Both the position numbers and the translations under genes were made by a program. A stretch of 64,000 bases of DNA from Haloarcula rubripromontorii (GTDB taxonomy: Archaea; Halobacteriota; Halobacteria; Halobacteriales; Haloarculaceae): positions 1-64,000 of the forward strand of contig NZ_LIUF01000007.1 of assembly GCF_001280425.1 (NCBI RefSeq). Direction: 5' to 3'. This document shows positions 7,278 through 14,526 of the stretch, piece after piece (positions within the stretch are counted from its first letter, which is position 1; every line of letters begins with the position of its first letter). Under the pieces are notes generated by a model. The model had not been told where the DNA came from. It saw only the letters and a program-made list of their open reading frames with translations, and searched no databases.

Positions 7278-7349
7278 GCCTGGGTAGCTTAGCGGTAAAG
7301 CGCGTCCTTGGTAAGGACGAGACCCCGGATTCAAATTCCGGCCTAGGCT
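7278..7349 (+). tRNA. tRNA-Thr (anticodon GGU)
   Basis: Complete cloverleaf: acceptor GCCTGGG pairs with CCTAGGC (one G-U), D arm GCTT/AAGC with AGCGGTA loop, anticodon stem CGTCC/GGACG with loop TTGGTAA (anticodon GGT in DNA), T arm CCGGA/TCCGG with loop TTCAAAT, discriminator T. No CCA is encoded. It sits inside the accessory island. A damaged relative with an otherwise better-paired acceptor end occurs at 8796-8859, so this copy may have been brought in by the mobile element. Confidence 0.95.
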
Positions 7350-7705
7350 CTTTCCTCCGTACACTCCTTGTACGCACACTTTTCTGACTACATTCGTCTG
7401 AACGAAACCCGTTCAAGATTCGCTTCTCTCGCTAAACAGGGCATCCCTCGCCGTAATGCGATTCGGAGAGGTGTCAGGACACACAAATTAAATCACAGAC
7501 AGCGGCGGGATAGACCCGAAATCGACCGGGGGCGCGTCGCTTCAGGGACACACAGGATTTCGCTAATCAACGCTCACAGAGGGAGGGTTGAACCTTGGTC
7601 AAGAATGTGATAGAACTGCCTCTCGATGCGGCCATCCACGTCGGTTACGCGGCGAGTGAGGCCCCGCCGAAACGCCTATTGGTAAGACCAGCGTATTACG
7701 TCTAT
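7350..7705. other. Gene-free stretch between tRNA-Thr and the antitoxin gene
   Basis: No frame on either strand looks coding; the + frame from 7595 lacks haloarchaeal composition before the ATG at 7706. The string GGACACACA with a preceding CAG occurs twice (about 7476 and 7548). An integrase remnant was looked for and not seen. Confidence 0.45.
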
Positions 7706-7984
7706 ATGTCTGAAGCGGCCACAAACGACGACGGAGGGGACGACATCGCCACGGTGAATTTCAAACTCACCGAGTCGTTCCTCGAACAGATAGACGATAC
7801 GTGGCAGGGACGCGGGTTCAACAGTCGGAGCGAGTTCATCCGGTACACGCTTCGAGACGCCGTCGAGTTCCCGACGTTCGACCGCGACGAACTCGTCGCC
7901 CTGCTCGAAGCTGAGGAGGACATCCGCGAGGGACGAACGACGAGCGCCGAGGAGGCCCGCGAGCGGTTCGGTACGGATGAGTGA
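7706..7984 (+). CDS. Ribbon-helix-helix antitoxin (CopG/ParD-like)
   Basis: 92 residues from ATG 7706. The segment TVNFKLTESFLEQID followed by SRSEFIRYTLRDAVE is a standard ribbon-helix-helix DNA-binding fold, and the acidic C-terminal tail (DELVALLEAEEDIREG) is the part that would wrap the toxin. It overlaps the following RelE-like gene by eight bases, the usual arrangement of a type II toxin-antitoxin operon in which the antitoxin dimer represses its own promoter. An upstream ATG-less extension in the same frame is unlikely to be translated. The next AT-rich box is immediately before the ATG, so the message may be leaderless. Confidence 0.85.
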   Translation: MSEAATNDDGGDDIATVNFKLTESFLEQIDDTWQGRGFNSRSEFIRYTLRDAVEFPTFDRDELVALLEAEEDIREGRTTSAEEARERFGTDE

Positions 7985-8261
7985 TGAGGAGTGGACGTGG
8001 GAACTCTCCTCGACCGCCGAGAATGACCTCGATGGACTCTCCCCCGCCGACCAAGACAGGATACTCGACAAACTCGATGAGATAGTCTCCTCGCCGTGGC
8101 GCGACCCGCCGGACTACGGGGAACCGCTCCAGAACAGCCCGTACAAGAAGATACGCGTCGGGGAGTTTCGGCTCTCCGTGAGCTTTCGTCGGAACAATGA
8201 GCGTCTGGTCGTCGCGCGTATCAAGCGTCGGGGTGGTGCATACACCGCTGACGACGACTAA
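7977..8261 (+). CDS. RelE/ParE-family toxin
   Basis: 94 residues. WTWELSSTAENDLDGLSPADQDRILDKLDEIVSSPWRDPPDY is the RelE N-terminal strand plus two helices, followed by the core strands PYKKIRVGEFRLSVSFRRNNERLVVARIKRRGG, with the conserved arginines of the family. RelE members cut mRNA on the ribosome and ParE members act on gyrase; the sequence does not decide between them. Eight-base overlap with the antitoxin gene indicates co-translation. Lies between the intact tRNA-Thr and its remnant. Confidence 0.85.
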   Translation: MSDEEWTWELSSTAENDLDGLSPADQDRILDKLDEIVSSPWRDPPDYGEPLQNSPYKKIRVGEFRLSVSFRRNNERLVVARIKRRGGAYTADDD

Positions 8262-8348
8262 ATAGTCGAAAAATACGCCGATAGACATTTCTCAATGCCT
8301 AACTGATATTCCTGATATGGTTCCCCGCGTCGATGAGGTAAGAGCGAG

Positions 8349-8552
8349 GTGAGCCTTCTAACCGCTTACAACGGCGTGTTGATTCGAGTCGGGCTGTATC
8401 TACTCGTATTTTGGCCAACTGTCGGCTACTACGTGTATTCCGATTCGGAGAAGCGGGAGTTCTCCAATCCGCAACTCCGAGGTGTCATCTTGGGATTCTT
8501 GGGTATCCTCGGATTGCTCATTCATTTGTCCCTCGTCCAACGGCAGGACTGA
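8349..8552 (+). CDS. Small two-helix membrane protein (67 aa), copy 2
   Basis: 67 residues from a GTG start, MSLLTAYNGVLIRVGLYLLV to LIHLSLVQRQD, collinear without gaps with the protein at 5848-6051. Two hydrophobic helices around a charged YSDSEKREFSNPQ linker. The coupled 56-residue partner found beside copy 1 is not present here; instead an 11-codon frame (8317-8352) overlaps the start by GTGA. Function unknown. It may be a duplicated island gene kept by selection, because substitutions between the copies are mostly conservative or synonymous. Confidence 0.75.
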   Translation: MSLLTAYNGVLIRVGLYLLVFWPTVGYYVYSDSEKREFSNPQLRGVILGFLGILGLLIHLSLVQRQD

Positions 8553-9062
8553 GTTCTTTCATCGTGTTTCGCCCGACTCGATGAAGGGAGCCATTCAGTT
8601 GAACCACGCATATCCCAAAATTCTGATGTGACAGAGAGGGCATCACTCACTCGAACACGTTTGTCGATTTCTTGCGTCCACAGACGGCATACGGGTCCGA
8701 ATATCCAATTCTTTTATAAGTAGATTGCTAACAGAGAGGTGAGAAGCGCGCAAAGTGGAAATTTTCGGCAAAGGTCGCCGCTTTCAGGGCCGAAGGCCTC
8801 CTCGGTAAAGCAAGTCCTTGGTAAGGACGAGACCTCGGATTCAAATTCCGGCCGAGGCTTTTCCGAGTACACTTCTGTGAGGCCTCCGTCGCCGAGTGAC
8901 TACTGTGGTCGGAGAGTCAGAACCGGGATCTGACGCGCTGGACGGCGAGCGACGCGATTCTGCCGCCAGTTCAACTCCCGGCCGGCTCGATTCCGAAGCG
9001 CATTGTCGCGGCCGCTGAAACCATGCCCGGCGCTTATGTGAACGTGGCCGCTGGTGAGAGAT
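8553..9062. other. Gene-free island border with TATA box and tRNA remnant
   Basis: Contains TTTTATAAGTAG at about 8713, the tRNA-Thr remnant at 8796-8859, and an AT-to-GC composition change after about 8870. No coding frame is credible. Confidence 0.5.
8796..8859 (+). pseudogene. Broken tRNA-Thr(GGU) remnant / attachment-site scar
   Basis: The 3' two thirds match tRNA-Thr: anticodon arm GTCC-TTGGTAA-GGAC, T arm with TTCAAAT and acceptor strand CCGAGGC plus T. The 5' side is GCCTC-CTCGGTAAAGC, so the D-arm 5' strand and part of the acceptor are deleted (about ten bases). Anticodon-stem 5' side has AAG instead of GCG. A TATA element lies about 80 bases upstream, as in the intact gene. It cannot fold as a tRNA. 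Its T stem and acceptor differ from the intact copy at only two positions. Confidence 0.8.
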
Positions 9063-10070
9063 ATGCAAGCCGCGGCTATGCAAGACCATCTCCGAGACAG
9101 GCTGTACGAGGTGTCGCCGGAGCAGTTCGAGATCCTGTGCAAGATGGTCCTCAGCCGCCGCCTCGAGACGGAGTCGGTGCAGGTGACGGCGTTCCGGCAG
9201 GACGACGGCATCGACGTCGAGGGCGTCATCGAGGAGGATGTCGTCCGGGTGTTGTTCGGTGCGCAGGTCAAGCGATACCACGAGGGCAACACGGTTAGCA
9301 GCGGGCACGTACAACGCTTCAGCGGGGCACTGACTCAAGGGAACTACCAGACGGGAACCTTTCTCACCTCCAGTTCGTTCACGGGGCCGGCGAGACGAGC
9401 GGCCGAGAACCTTCAGATACACCTCGTCGACGGGGAGCAACTTGCGGCAACGATGGTCAGCAACAGCATCGGTGTTGCCGAGAGGGTCAGTGGCTACGAG
9501 CTACAGCCGGAGTTTTGGGACGCACTGACCGAACCGGAGCGGACCGATACGATTCCCTCTAAGGAGGTCCCGCTTGCCAACAGTTTCGAGTCGCTTCGAG
9601 AGTTCTTGGCGGCCATCGACGAGACGGACGGCACTAGAGCGGAAATCAACAACGCGGTCTCGGAGTTTGACTCGCGGCACGCTGACCTCTACGGCACTGC
9701 TGGCTGGCTGTTGGGCTTCGTACACGAGGACACGCCGACAGAGGTCGACGGTCGCGAGGTCCGTCGCTGGGGGTTGACCAAGAACGGCCTCGAGTACCGC
9801 CGCCTGCACGAGTCTGGCGACACTGAAGCGGCCCGTAAGCGCCTCATTGCTGGCCTTCGACAGGTCGAGGTTGTCGACCGCCTTGCGACAGTGATAGCGG
9901 AGCGCGGGTCCCTCTCGTACGATGAGCTGAAGGCGGTGCTGGCTGCCGAGACGGACCTGTCCGAGTCGAGCGTGGCTCGCCGAGCGAGTACGCTCGGTCA
10001 GTGGCTCACCGTACTCCCGGAGATAGCCGAGCGACCCGAAGGCCGTAGCAAGAAGTTCGTCAGCGTCTAA
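9063..10070 (+). CDS. Mrr-like restriction endonuclease
   Basis: 335 residues from ATG 9063 (GTG at 9054 also possible; TATA-like GCTTATGTG near 9034 favours a near-leaderless start). The N-terminal domain has the PD-(D/E)xK variant of the Mrr family: G-I-D51 and, on the next strand, F-G-A-Q68-V-K70, followed by GNTVSSGHVQRFSGAL and ...TGTFLTSSSFT, all typical of Mrr_cat. Residues about 245-335 are a winged-helix-like domain. Mrr enzymes cut DNA carrying foreign methylation. It stands alone, without a methylase, at the island border. Confidence 0.85.
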   Translation: MQAAAMQDHLRDRLYEVSPEQFEILCKMVLSRRLETESVQVTAFRQDDGIDVEGVIEEDVVRVLFGAQVKRYHEGNTVSSGHVQRFSGALTQGNYQTGTFLTSSSFTGPARRAAENLQIHLVDGEQLAATMVSNSIGVAERVSGYELQPEFWDALTEPERTDTIPSKEVPLANSFESLREFLAAIDETDGTRAEINNAVSEFDSRHADLYGTAGWLLGFVHEDTPTEVDGREVRRWGLTKNGLEYRRLHESGDTEAARKRLIAGLRQVEVVDRLATVIAERGSLSYDELKAVLAAETDLSESSVARRASTLGQWLTVLPEIAERPEGRSKKFVSV

Positions 10071-10102
10071 TTGTTGACCGCCTCCTAGCCGACTGACTCG
10101 GC

Positions 10103-10546
10103 TCAGTCTCGCTCGGGTTCCTCAGCCAGCGCTCTGTCCCGCAGTTCACGGCACTCCTCGCTTTCGGCGGTCAGTTCGGGGACCGGCGTCGGTGTCCCGT
10201 CGTCGACGGCGACGAAAGTGGCGTACGCGCTGGTCGTCTCTTCCGTTTCGCCCGTGTGTGGCTCCTCGCGGGCGACCTCGATGCGGACCCGGACGCTAGT
10301 TCGGCCGGTAGCGTAGGCGTAGGAGTCAACGAGTGCGGTGTCGCCGATGGGAATCGGTCGTTCGAAGTCGACACGAGACATCTGTGCGGTCACGCAGGTC
10401 TCCCTGGCGGCCCGCATGGCAGACATCGCGCCGATTTCGTCCATCCACTTCATGACGATGCCGCCGTGGGCGCTCTGGTAGTTGTTCGCGTGAGTCGGCT
10501 GGACGCGCTCGCGGTTGACGATGTGCGTCTCGGCGATGGTCGGCAT
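10103..10546 (-). CDS. Acyl-CoA thioesterase (hotdog fold)
   Basis: 147 residues from ATG 10546 (MPTIAETHIVNRERVQP). The hotdog signature is clear: N-Y-Q-S-A-H-G-G-I-V-M-K-W-M-D-E, with the catalytic acidic residue on the central helix, then VDFERPIPIGDTALVDSYAY. This is the YciA/BACH-type acyl-CoA thioesterase layout, which hydrolyses acyl-CoA to free acid. Acidic C-terminal tail. A longer frame back to 10648 exists but has no matching family sequence. First core-chromosome gene after the island. Confidence 0.85.
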   Translation of the reverse strand: MPTIAETHIVNRERVQPTHANNYQSAHGGIVMKWMDEIGAMSAMRAARETCVTAQMSRVDFERPIPIGDTALVDSYAYATGRTSVRVRIEVAREEPHTGETEETTSAYATFVAVDDGTPTPVPELTAESEECRELRDRALAEEPERD

Positions 10547-10673
10547 ACCTCCTCGTAGCGCCTGTTCCGACAAAACGGTGTGGTGCGCCCCTGATAATGC
10601 CTGACTGCGACCGTCCGCACCGATACTGTCGCCGTGGTTCGCAGTCAACAGCTACGCAGCCGAACCGCCGGCG

Positions 10674-11222
10674 TTACCCGGTGAACTGGTGGTATTCGAG
10701 GCCCTTGTGCTTCATCTCGTTGTGTTTGCGTTCGAGGAACGCGTAGACGGAGCCGTGGGGCGCGCCGTCGAGAATCATCTCGGCGGCTTCTCGCACGGCG
10801 TCGACCTGTTCGGGGCCGCCGATGATGCCCAGCGTCGAGCCGTAGATGACCACAGCCGCGCCGGAGAGTTCTTGCATGAGTTCCCGCGTCCGGCCGCCCT
10901 CGCCGATGAGACGACCTTTCTGGCGGCGGAAGTCGTTCTTGTTGCGGGAGGCAGCCTCGATGTCGATGAGTTCGAACATCATCATGTCGTCGTCGAGCAG
11001 CGCCAGCGCGTCGTCGGGTGCGAACCCGCGGCCGATGGCCTTCACGATGTCGGGGCCTTTCAGCGCCGTCACGGGGTCACCGACGGACTCGACTTTCACC
11101 GTGCCGTCCTCGGAATCGATATCCAGTCGGACCTCTGCGCGCTCCTCTATCTCGCGCATAGTCTCACCGCCCTCGCCGATCAACACACCGATACGGTCCT
11201 GCGGAATCTTCACGTGTTGCAT
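10674..11222 (-). CDS. KH-domain protein, archaeal Dim2/Pno1 homologue
   Basis: 182 residues from ATG 11222 (MQHVKIPQDRIGVLIGEGGET). Two KH domains: the first with GVLIGEGGETMREIEER (GxxG motif), the second with KGRLIGEGGRTRELMQEL. The protein matches archaeal Dim2p/Pno1-type factors that bind pre-rRNA near the 3' end of 16S rRNA and help small-subunit maturation. Sits directly downstream of the RIO1 kinase and aIF1A, which act in the same maturation step; same strand, 67-base gap to rio1. Confidence 0.92.
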   Translation of the reverse strand: MQHVKIPQDRIGVLIGEGGETMREIEERAEVRLDIDSEDGTVKVESVGDPVTALKGPDIVKAIGRGFAPDDALALLDDDMMMFELIDIEAASRNKNDFRRQKGRLIGEGGRTRELMQELSGAAVVIYGSTLGIIGGPEQVDAVREAAEMILDGAPHGSVYAFLERKHNEMKHKGLEYHQFTG

Positions 11223-11289
11223 AAGTATACCTCTGTGTAGGAGGGTCTGCCTGTTTAAAACTTCGGCGTCGGTCACGCCACCGCGCCGC

Positions 11290-12225
11290 CTACTCCTCGT
11301 CGCGTCGCTCTGCCGGTGTTCCCTGTGGGACAGCGTCGTCGTCGCTGCCCGGCGCGGTGTCGTCCTTGTCCTTCGGGGTCGCGTACTCTCGGACGTACGC
11401 GAGCAGCTCCTCGGGCGTGGCGTCGACGCCCTGTCTGGCGAAGAAGTTCGCGACGTTACGGCAGTCCCGTTCCAGAAAGTCGTCGGCGTTGGGGTGGTGG
11501 ATCGTCACCGCCTGCCCGAGGTCGATGATGTACAGCTGGCCCTCGTGAAAGACGATGTTGTACTCCGAAAGGTCCCCGTGGACGAGGCCGGCGTCGTACA
11601 GCCGGCGGGTGTACTCCTTGACGACTTCGTAGGCGGTTTCGGGATTCTCGATGTGGACCTCGCTGAGGCGCTTGCTGCGGCCCTCTTCGGTCCCGAGATA
11701 CTCCATGACGAGGACGTTCCGCTCGACGGCGATGGGTTCCGGCGTCCGGACCCCGGCCCGCCGGGCGCGTTTGAGGTTCGACGATTCCTTGCGAACCCAC
11801 GCGGTGACGACCTTCTTTTTGTCCGAACCGATACCCTCGAAGCGGGGGTCGCCGTCGAGATAGCTCCGCATATCCTTGAAATCGGAGGCGTTGATGCGGT
11901 ACACCTTGACGGCGACCTCCGTGTCGCCCGACAGGGCGGTGTAGACGTTGGCTTCTTTCCCAGTCGAGATCGGCCCGCCGAAGGCGTCGATATGGCCGTC
12001 CTGGACGAGCTTGTACAGTGCCCCGTAGGTCGCGTCGTCGAAGACGCTGGCCTCGACTTTGAACTGGTCGGCGTCCTTGATTCGCTTTCGAAACTCGCTA
12101 AACTCGCGGTCCCGCTTGCGGGCGATACGGTCGGCTTCCGTGTCGGAGACGTCGACCTCTTCCCACTCATCACCCGGTGAGTCGACATCGTCCGTATCGA
12201 GCAGGCCGAACTGCCCCTCGGTCAC
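11290..12225 (-). CDS. rio1: RIO1-type serine/threonine protein kinase
   Basis: 311 residues, GTG start. RIO kinase features: nucleotide loop STGKEANVY, lysine in VAVKVYRI, hinge VMEYLG, catalytic loop LVHGDLSEYN and metal-binding IIDLGQAV. Long acidic N- and C-terminal tails, the latter disordered. RIO1 releases maturation factors from the pre-40S/30S subunit. Order aIF1A - rio1 - Dim2-like KH gene is conserved in archaea and supports an operon. The start is preceded by a 12-codon frame ending in a GTGA overlap (12222-12260), of unknown significance. Confidence 0.95.
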   Translation of the reverse strand: MTEGQFGLLDTDDVDSPGDEWEEVDVSDTEADRIARKRDREFSEFRKRIKDADQFKVEASVFDDATYGALYKLVQDGHIDAFGGPISTGKEANVYTALSGDTEVAVKVYRINASDFKDMRSYLDGDPRFEGIGSDKKKVVTAWVRKESSNLKRARRAGVRTPEPIAVERNVLVMEYLGTEEGRSKRLSEVHIENPETAYEVVKEYTRRLYDAGLVHGDLSEYNIVFHEGQLYIIDLGQAVTIHHPNADDFLERDCRNVANFFARQGVDATPEELLAYVREYATPKDKDDTAPGSDDDAVPQGTPAERRDEE

Positions 12226-12266
12226 GCTTGCGCCTCCGTCTCCACCGCGGCCAGATACATGTCAGG

Positions 12267-12554
12267 CTACTCCTGGATGTGTCCCTCCTCGCGTAGTTGG
12301 TCTGCGTCCTGTTTCTCGTAGCGCCACGTGATATCGGCTTTCTCGTCTTGCCAGTCCCATGGTTCGACGAGGACCACGTCGTCCTCGCGTATCCAGATGC
12401 GCTTTTGCATCTTGCCCGGAATCCGGGCTGTGCGCTCGACGCCGTCCATACAGCGTACCTTGACGCGGTTCGCGCCAAGCATGTCCATGACGACGGCGAA
12501 CACCTCGTCTTCTTCCGGCATCCGCAGGTTCTTTCTGCTGTCGTTGTCGCTCAT
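12267..12554 (-). CDS. eif1A: Translation initiation factor aIF1A
   Basis: 95 residues. OB-fold protein of the aIF1A/IF1 family: [27 protein letters not shown], then [37 protein letters not shown]. It binds the ribosomal A site during initiation. Full length for archaea. First gene of the aIF1A-rio1-KH group, 41 bases before rio1. Confidence 0.96.
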   Translation of the reverse strand: MSDNDSRKNLRMPEEDEVFAVVMDMLGANRVKVRCMDGVERTARIPGKMQKRIWIREDDVVLVEPWDWQDEKADITWRYEKQDADQLREEGHIQE

Positions 12555-12691
12555 AGACGGTACTTCGACGGGGAGAGGTTTAAGGTTTGGAAAAATCGGA
12601 CCGCGAACGGGGGTCCGGGCCGCCGGCGGTGTGTGGGACAGACGCGTGCCGGGGCCGTACGGAAAAGCGGGCGTCGAAGCGTCGGTCGCCT

Positions 12692-12820
12692 TCAGTCAGC
12701 GCCGAGACAACCGACCCACGAGCAGTCGGTGCAGGTCTCGATGCCTTTCGCCGTCGTCGTCTCGCCGCGGCAGCGCGGACAGACGGAGCCGATCTCCGGC
12801 GACTGCACGGACTTACTCAT
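12692..12820 (-). CDS. Zinc-finger miniprotein (42 aa) coupled to the aldehyde dehydrogenase
   Basis: 42 residues from ATG 12818-12820: [17 protein letters not shown] continuing to [15 protein letters not shown]. Cysteine pairs CPRC (14-17) and CTDC (31-34) form a zinc ribbon. Its start overlaps the end of the aldehyde dehydrogenase by eight bases, implying coupled translation and a shared transcript. Members of this haloarchaeal miniprotein group are common, but the tie to a P5C-dehydrogenase-type gene is notable. Function not known. Confidence 0.75.
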   Translation of the reverse strand: MSKSVQSPEIGSVCPRCRGETTTAKGIETCTDCSWVGCLGAD

Positions 12821-14336
12821 CGGTGATGATATCGGCTGACAGGCCCTGAGCCATCTCGATATCCTTGGAGTTGTTCAGTGTCCAGGCGGTGCGTTCGGTG
12901 ACAGCCTCGATGACCTCGCGGCCACTCGGGAGACCGTTGCCGGACTTCTTGACGCCGCCGAAGGGCAGGTGGACCTCCGCACCGATACACGGGAGGTTGC
13001 CGTAGGCGAGGCCGATTTCTGCCTCGTCGCGGAACTGGTTGATCTGGCGGTAGTCCTCGGAAATGATTGCGCCGGCGAGACCGTAGTCGACGCTGTTGTG
13101 CATCTCCAGCGCCTCATCGAAGTCGCCCGAGTACTCGAGCAGCGCGACGTGGGGGCCGAACACTTCCTCGTTGATACAGCGTAGGTCCTCGTCGTAGTCA
13201 ATCTCGTAGACGAACGGGCCAACCCAGTGGCCGTCCTCGTGGCCGTCGGGGATCTCCTCGGAACCGAGGTCAGCGCGGTCGACGAGTACGTTCGCGCCCT
13301 CCTCGCGGGCGAGGTCGTTGTACTTCTTGAACTTCTCGACCTGGTCCGCCTCGATGAGCGGCCCCATGAAGGTGTCTTCCTCCAGCGGGTCGCCGACGGC
13401 GATGTCCGATGCGATGTCGACGAACCGCTCCTTGAACTCGTCGTAGAGATCCTCGTGGACAATGAGACGCTCCGAGGAGACACAGCGCTGACCGGTCGTC
13501 TTGAAGCTTGACATCACGGCCGAGTGAACGGCGATGTCGAGGTCCGCTTCCTCTGTGATGACGACGGCGTTCTTCCCGCCCATCTCGCAGGCTGCGATCT
13601 TGCCGGGCTCGCCGCCGACCTTCGAGGCTATCTTGTGGCCGACCTCGGCGCTGCCGGTAAACAGGACGGTCTCGACGCGGTCGTCCTCGACGATTGCGTT
13701 GCCGGCGTCGCCGTAGCCCTGTACGAGGTTGAACACGCCGTCCGGGATACCCGAGTCCTCGAACATTTCGGCGATGATGTGGGCACACCACGGCGTCTGC
13801 TCGGCGGGCTTCCAGACGACGGTGTTGCCCTCGACCAGCGTGACGGCGAGGTGCCAGAACGGGATGGCGACCGGGAAGTTCCACGGGGTGATACAGCCGA
13901 CGACGCCCTTCGGTTTGCGGCGCATGTAGGCGTCCTTGCTGGCGATTTCGGAGGGGACCACGTCGCCGTGGGGATGGCGGGCGTTACCGGCGGCCCACTC
14001 GACCATGTGCCAGGACTCGGTGACATCGGCCAGCCCTTCGCTGATCTCCTTGCCACACTCCATGGTGACGATTTCGCCGAGTTCCTCGTGGCGGTCACGC
14101 AGCTCGTGGTAGATATCCCAGAGGTATTCCGCGCGGTCGATGTGCGAGAGCGAGCGCCACTCGTCGTAGGCGTCCTCGGCCGCCGCGAGTGCGCGGTCGA
14201 CGTCGGCCTCGGTCCCACGGTGGAACGACGCGAGTTCCTCCCCGTTCGCGGGGTTTACGCTGGAGAACGTTTCGTCGCCGGTGCCTGTCGTCCATTCACC
14301 GTCGATGTAGTGTCGTCGTGAGTCGTCTGTACTCAT
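12813..14336 (-). CDS. Aldehyde dehydrogenase, probably L-glutamate gamma-semialdehyde (P5C) dehydrogenase
   Basis: 507 residues from ATG 14336 (MSTDDSRRHYIDGEW). NAD(P)-dependent ALDH fold: PWNFPVAIP, glycine loop FTGSAEVG, catalytic Glu251 in CEMGGKN and Cys285 in GQRCVSSERL, and EVFGPHVALL near the end. The exact substrate is inferred from context: beside proline dehydrogenase and an epimerase, it would oxidise the P5C/glutamate semialdehyde made by PRODH to glutamate. The promoter region on the minus strand has CATATT about 30 bases before the ATG, with the CCATGG motif (14378-14383) just upstream of it. Other aldehydes cannot be excluded. Confidence 0.88.
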   Translation of the reverse strand: MSTDDSRRHYIDGEWTTGTGDETFSSVNPANGEELASFHRGTEADVDRALAAAEDAYDEWRSLSHIDRAEYLWDIYHELRDRHEELGEIVTMECGKEISEGLADVTESWHMVEWAAGNARHPHGDVVPSEIASKDAYMRRKPKGVVGCITPWNFPVAIPFWHLAVTLVEGNTVVWKPAEQTPWCAHIIAEMFEDSGIPDGVFNLVQGYGDAGNAIVEDDRVETVLFTGSAEVGHKIASKVGGEPGKIAACEMGGKNAVVITEEADLDIAVHSAVMSSFKTTGQRCVSSERLIVHEDLYDEFKERFVDIASDIAVGDPLEEDTFMGPLIEADQVEKFKKYNDLAREEGANVLVDRADLGSEEIPDGHEDGHWVGPFVYEIDYDEDLRCINEEVFGPHVALLEYSGDFDEALEMHNSVDYGLAGAIISEDYRQINQFRDEAEIGLAYGNLPCIGAEVHLPFGGVKKSGNGLPSGREVIEAVTERTAWTLNNSKDIEMAQGLSADIITDE

Positions 14337-14372
14337 GGTTGGTACTGTATGCGTCCCCCACCAATATGTTCC

Positions 14373-14391
14373 ACCGTCCATGGTCAGGGGG
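14373..14391 (-). promoter_or_regulatory. Putative operator A (CCATGG motif) before the aldehyde dehydrogenase
   Basis: On the minus strand reads CTGACCATGGACGGTGG, next to a TATA-like ACATATT. Nearly the same as site C before the transporter (CCTACCATGGACGGGGA). Confidence 0.55.
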
Positions 14392-14430
14392 GACCGCTGT
14401 AGCCTGACGTATCCCCGACAAATGGGCATT

Positions 14431-14447
14431 ATCTACCATGGTCGGTG
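14431..14447 (+). promoter_or_regulatory. Putative operator B (CCATGG motif) before the Bat-type regulator
   Basis: ATCTACCATGGTCGGTG, about 85-95 bases before the regulator start. It shares CTACCATGG(A/T)CGG with sites A and C and lies in the divergent promoter region between the aldehyde dehydrogenase and regulator genes. Confidence 0.5.
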
Positions 14448-14526
14448 TTCCCCTTATCAACCGCACCTTTATTTGCGTCCATATCGTGACTACCTTTAGC
14501 ACCCCTTCATACGGAGGGCGCACAGT

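Noticed and set aside
7350-7705. Integrase remnant next to tRNA-Thr
   Set aside because: Both strands were read for tyrosine recombinase motifs (R..HxxR..Y) and none was found.
10846-12180. 444-residue plus-strand frame opposite the KH and RIO1 genes
   Set aside because: Serine/arginine-rich, then valine-rich shadow of two certain genes.
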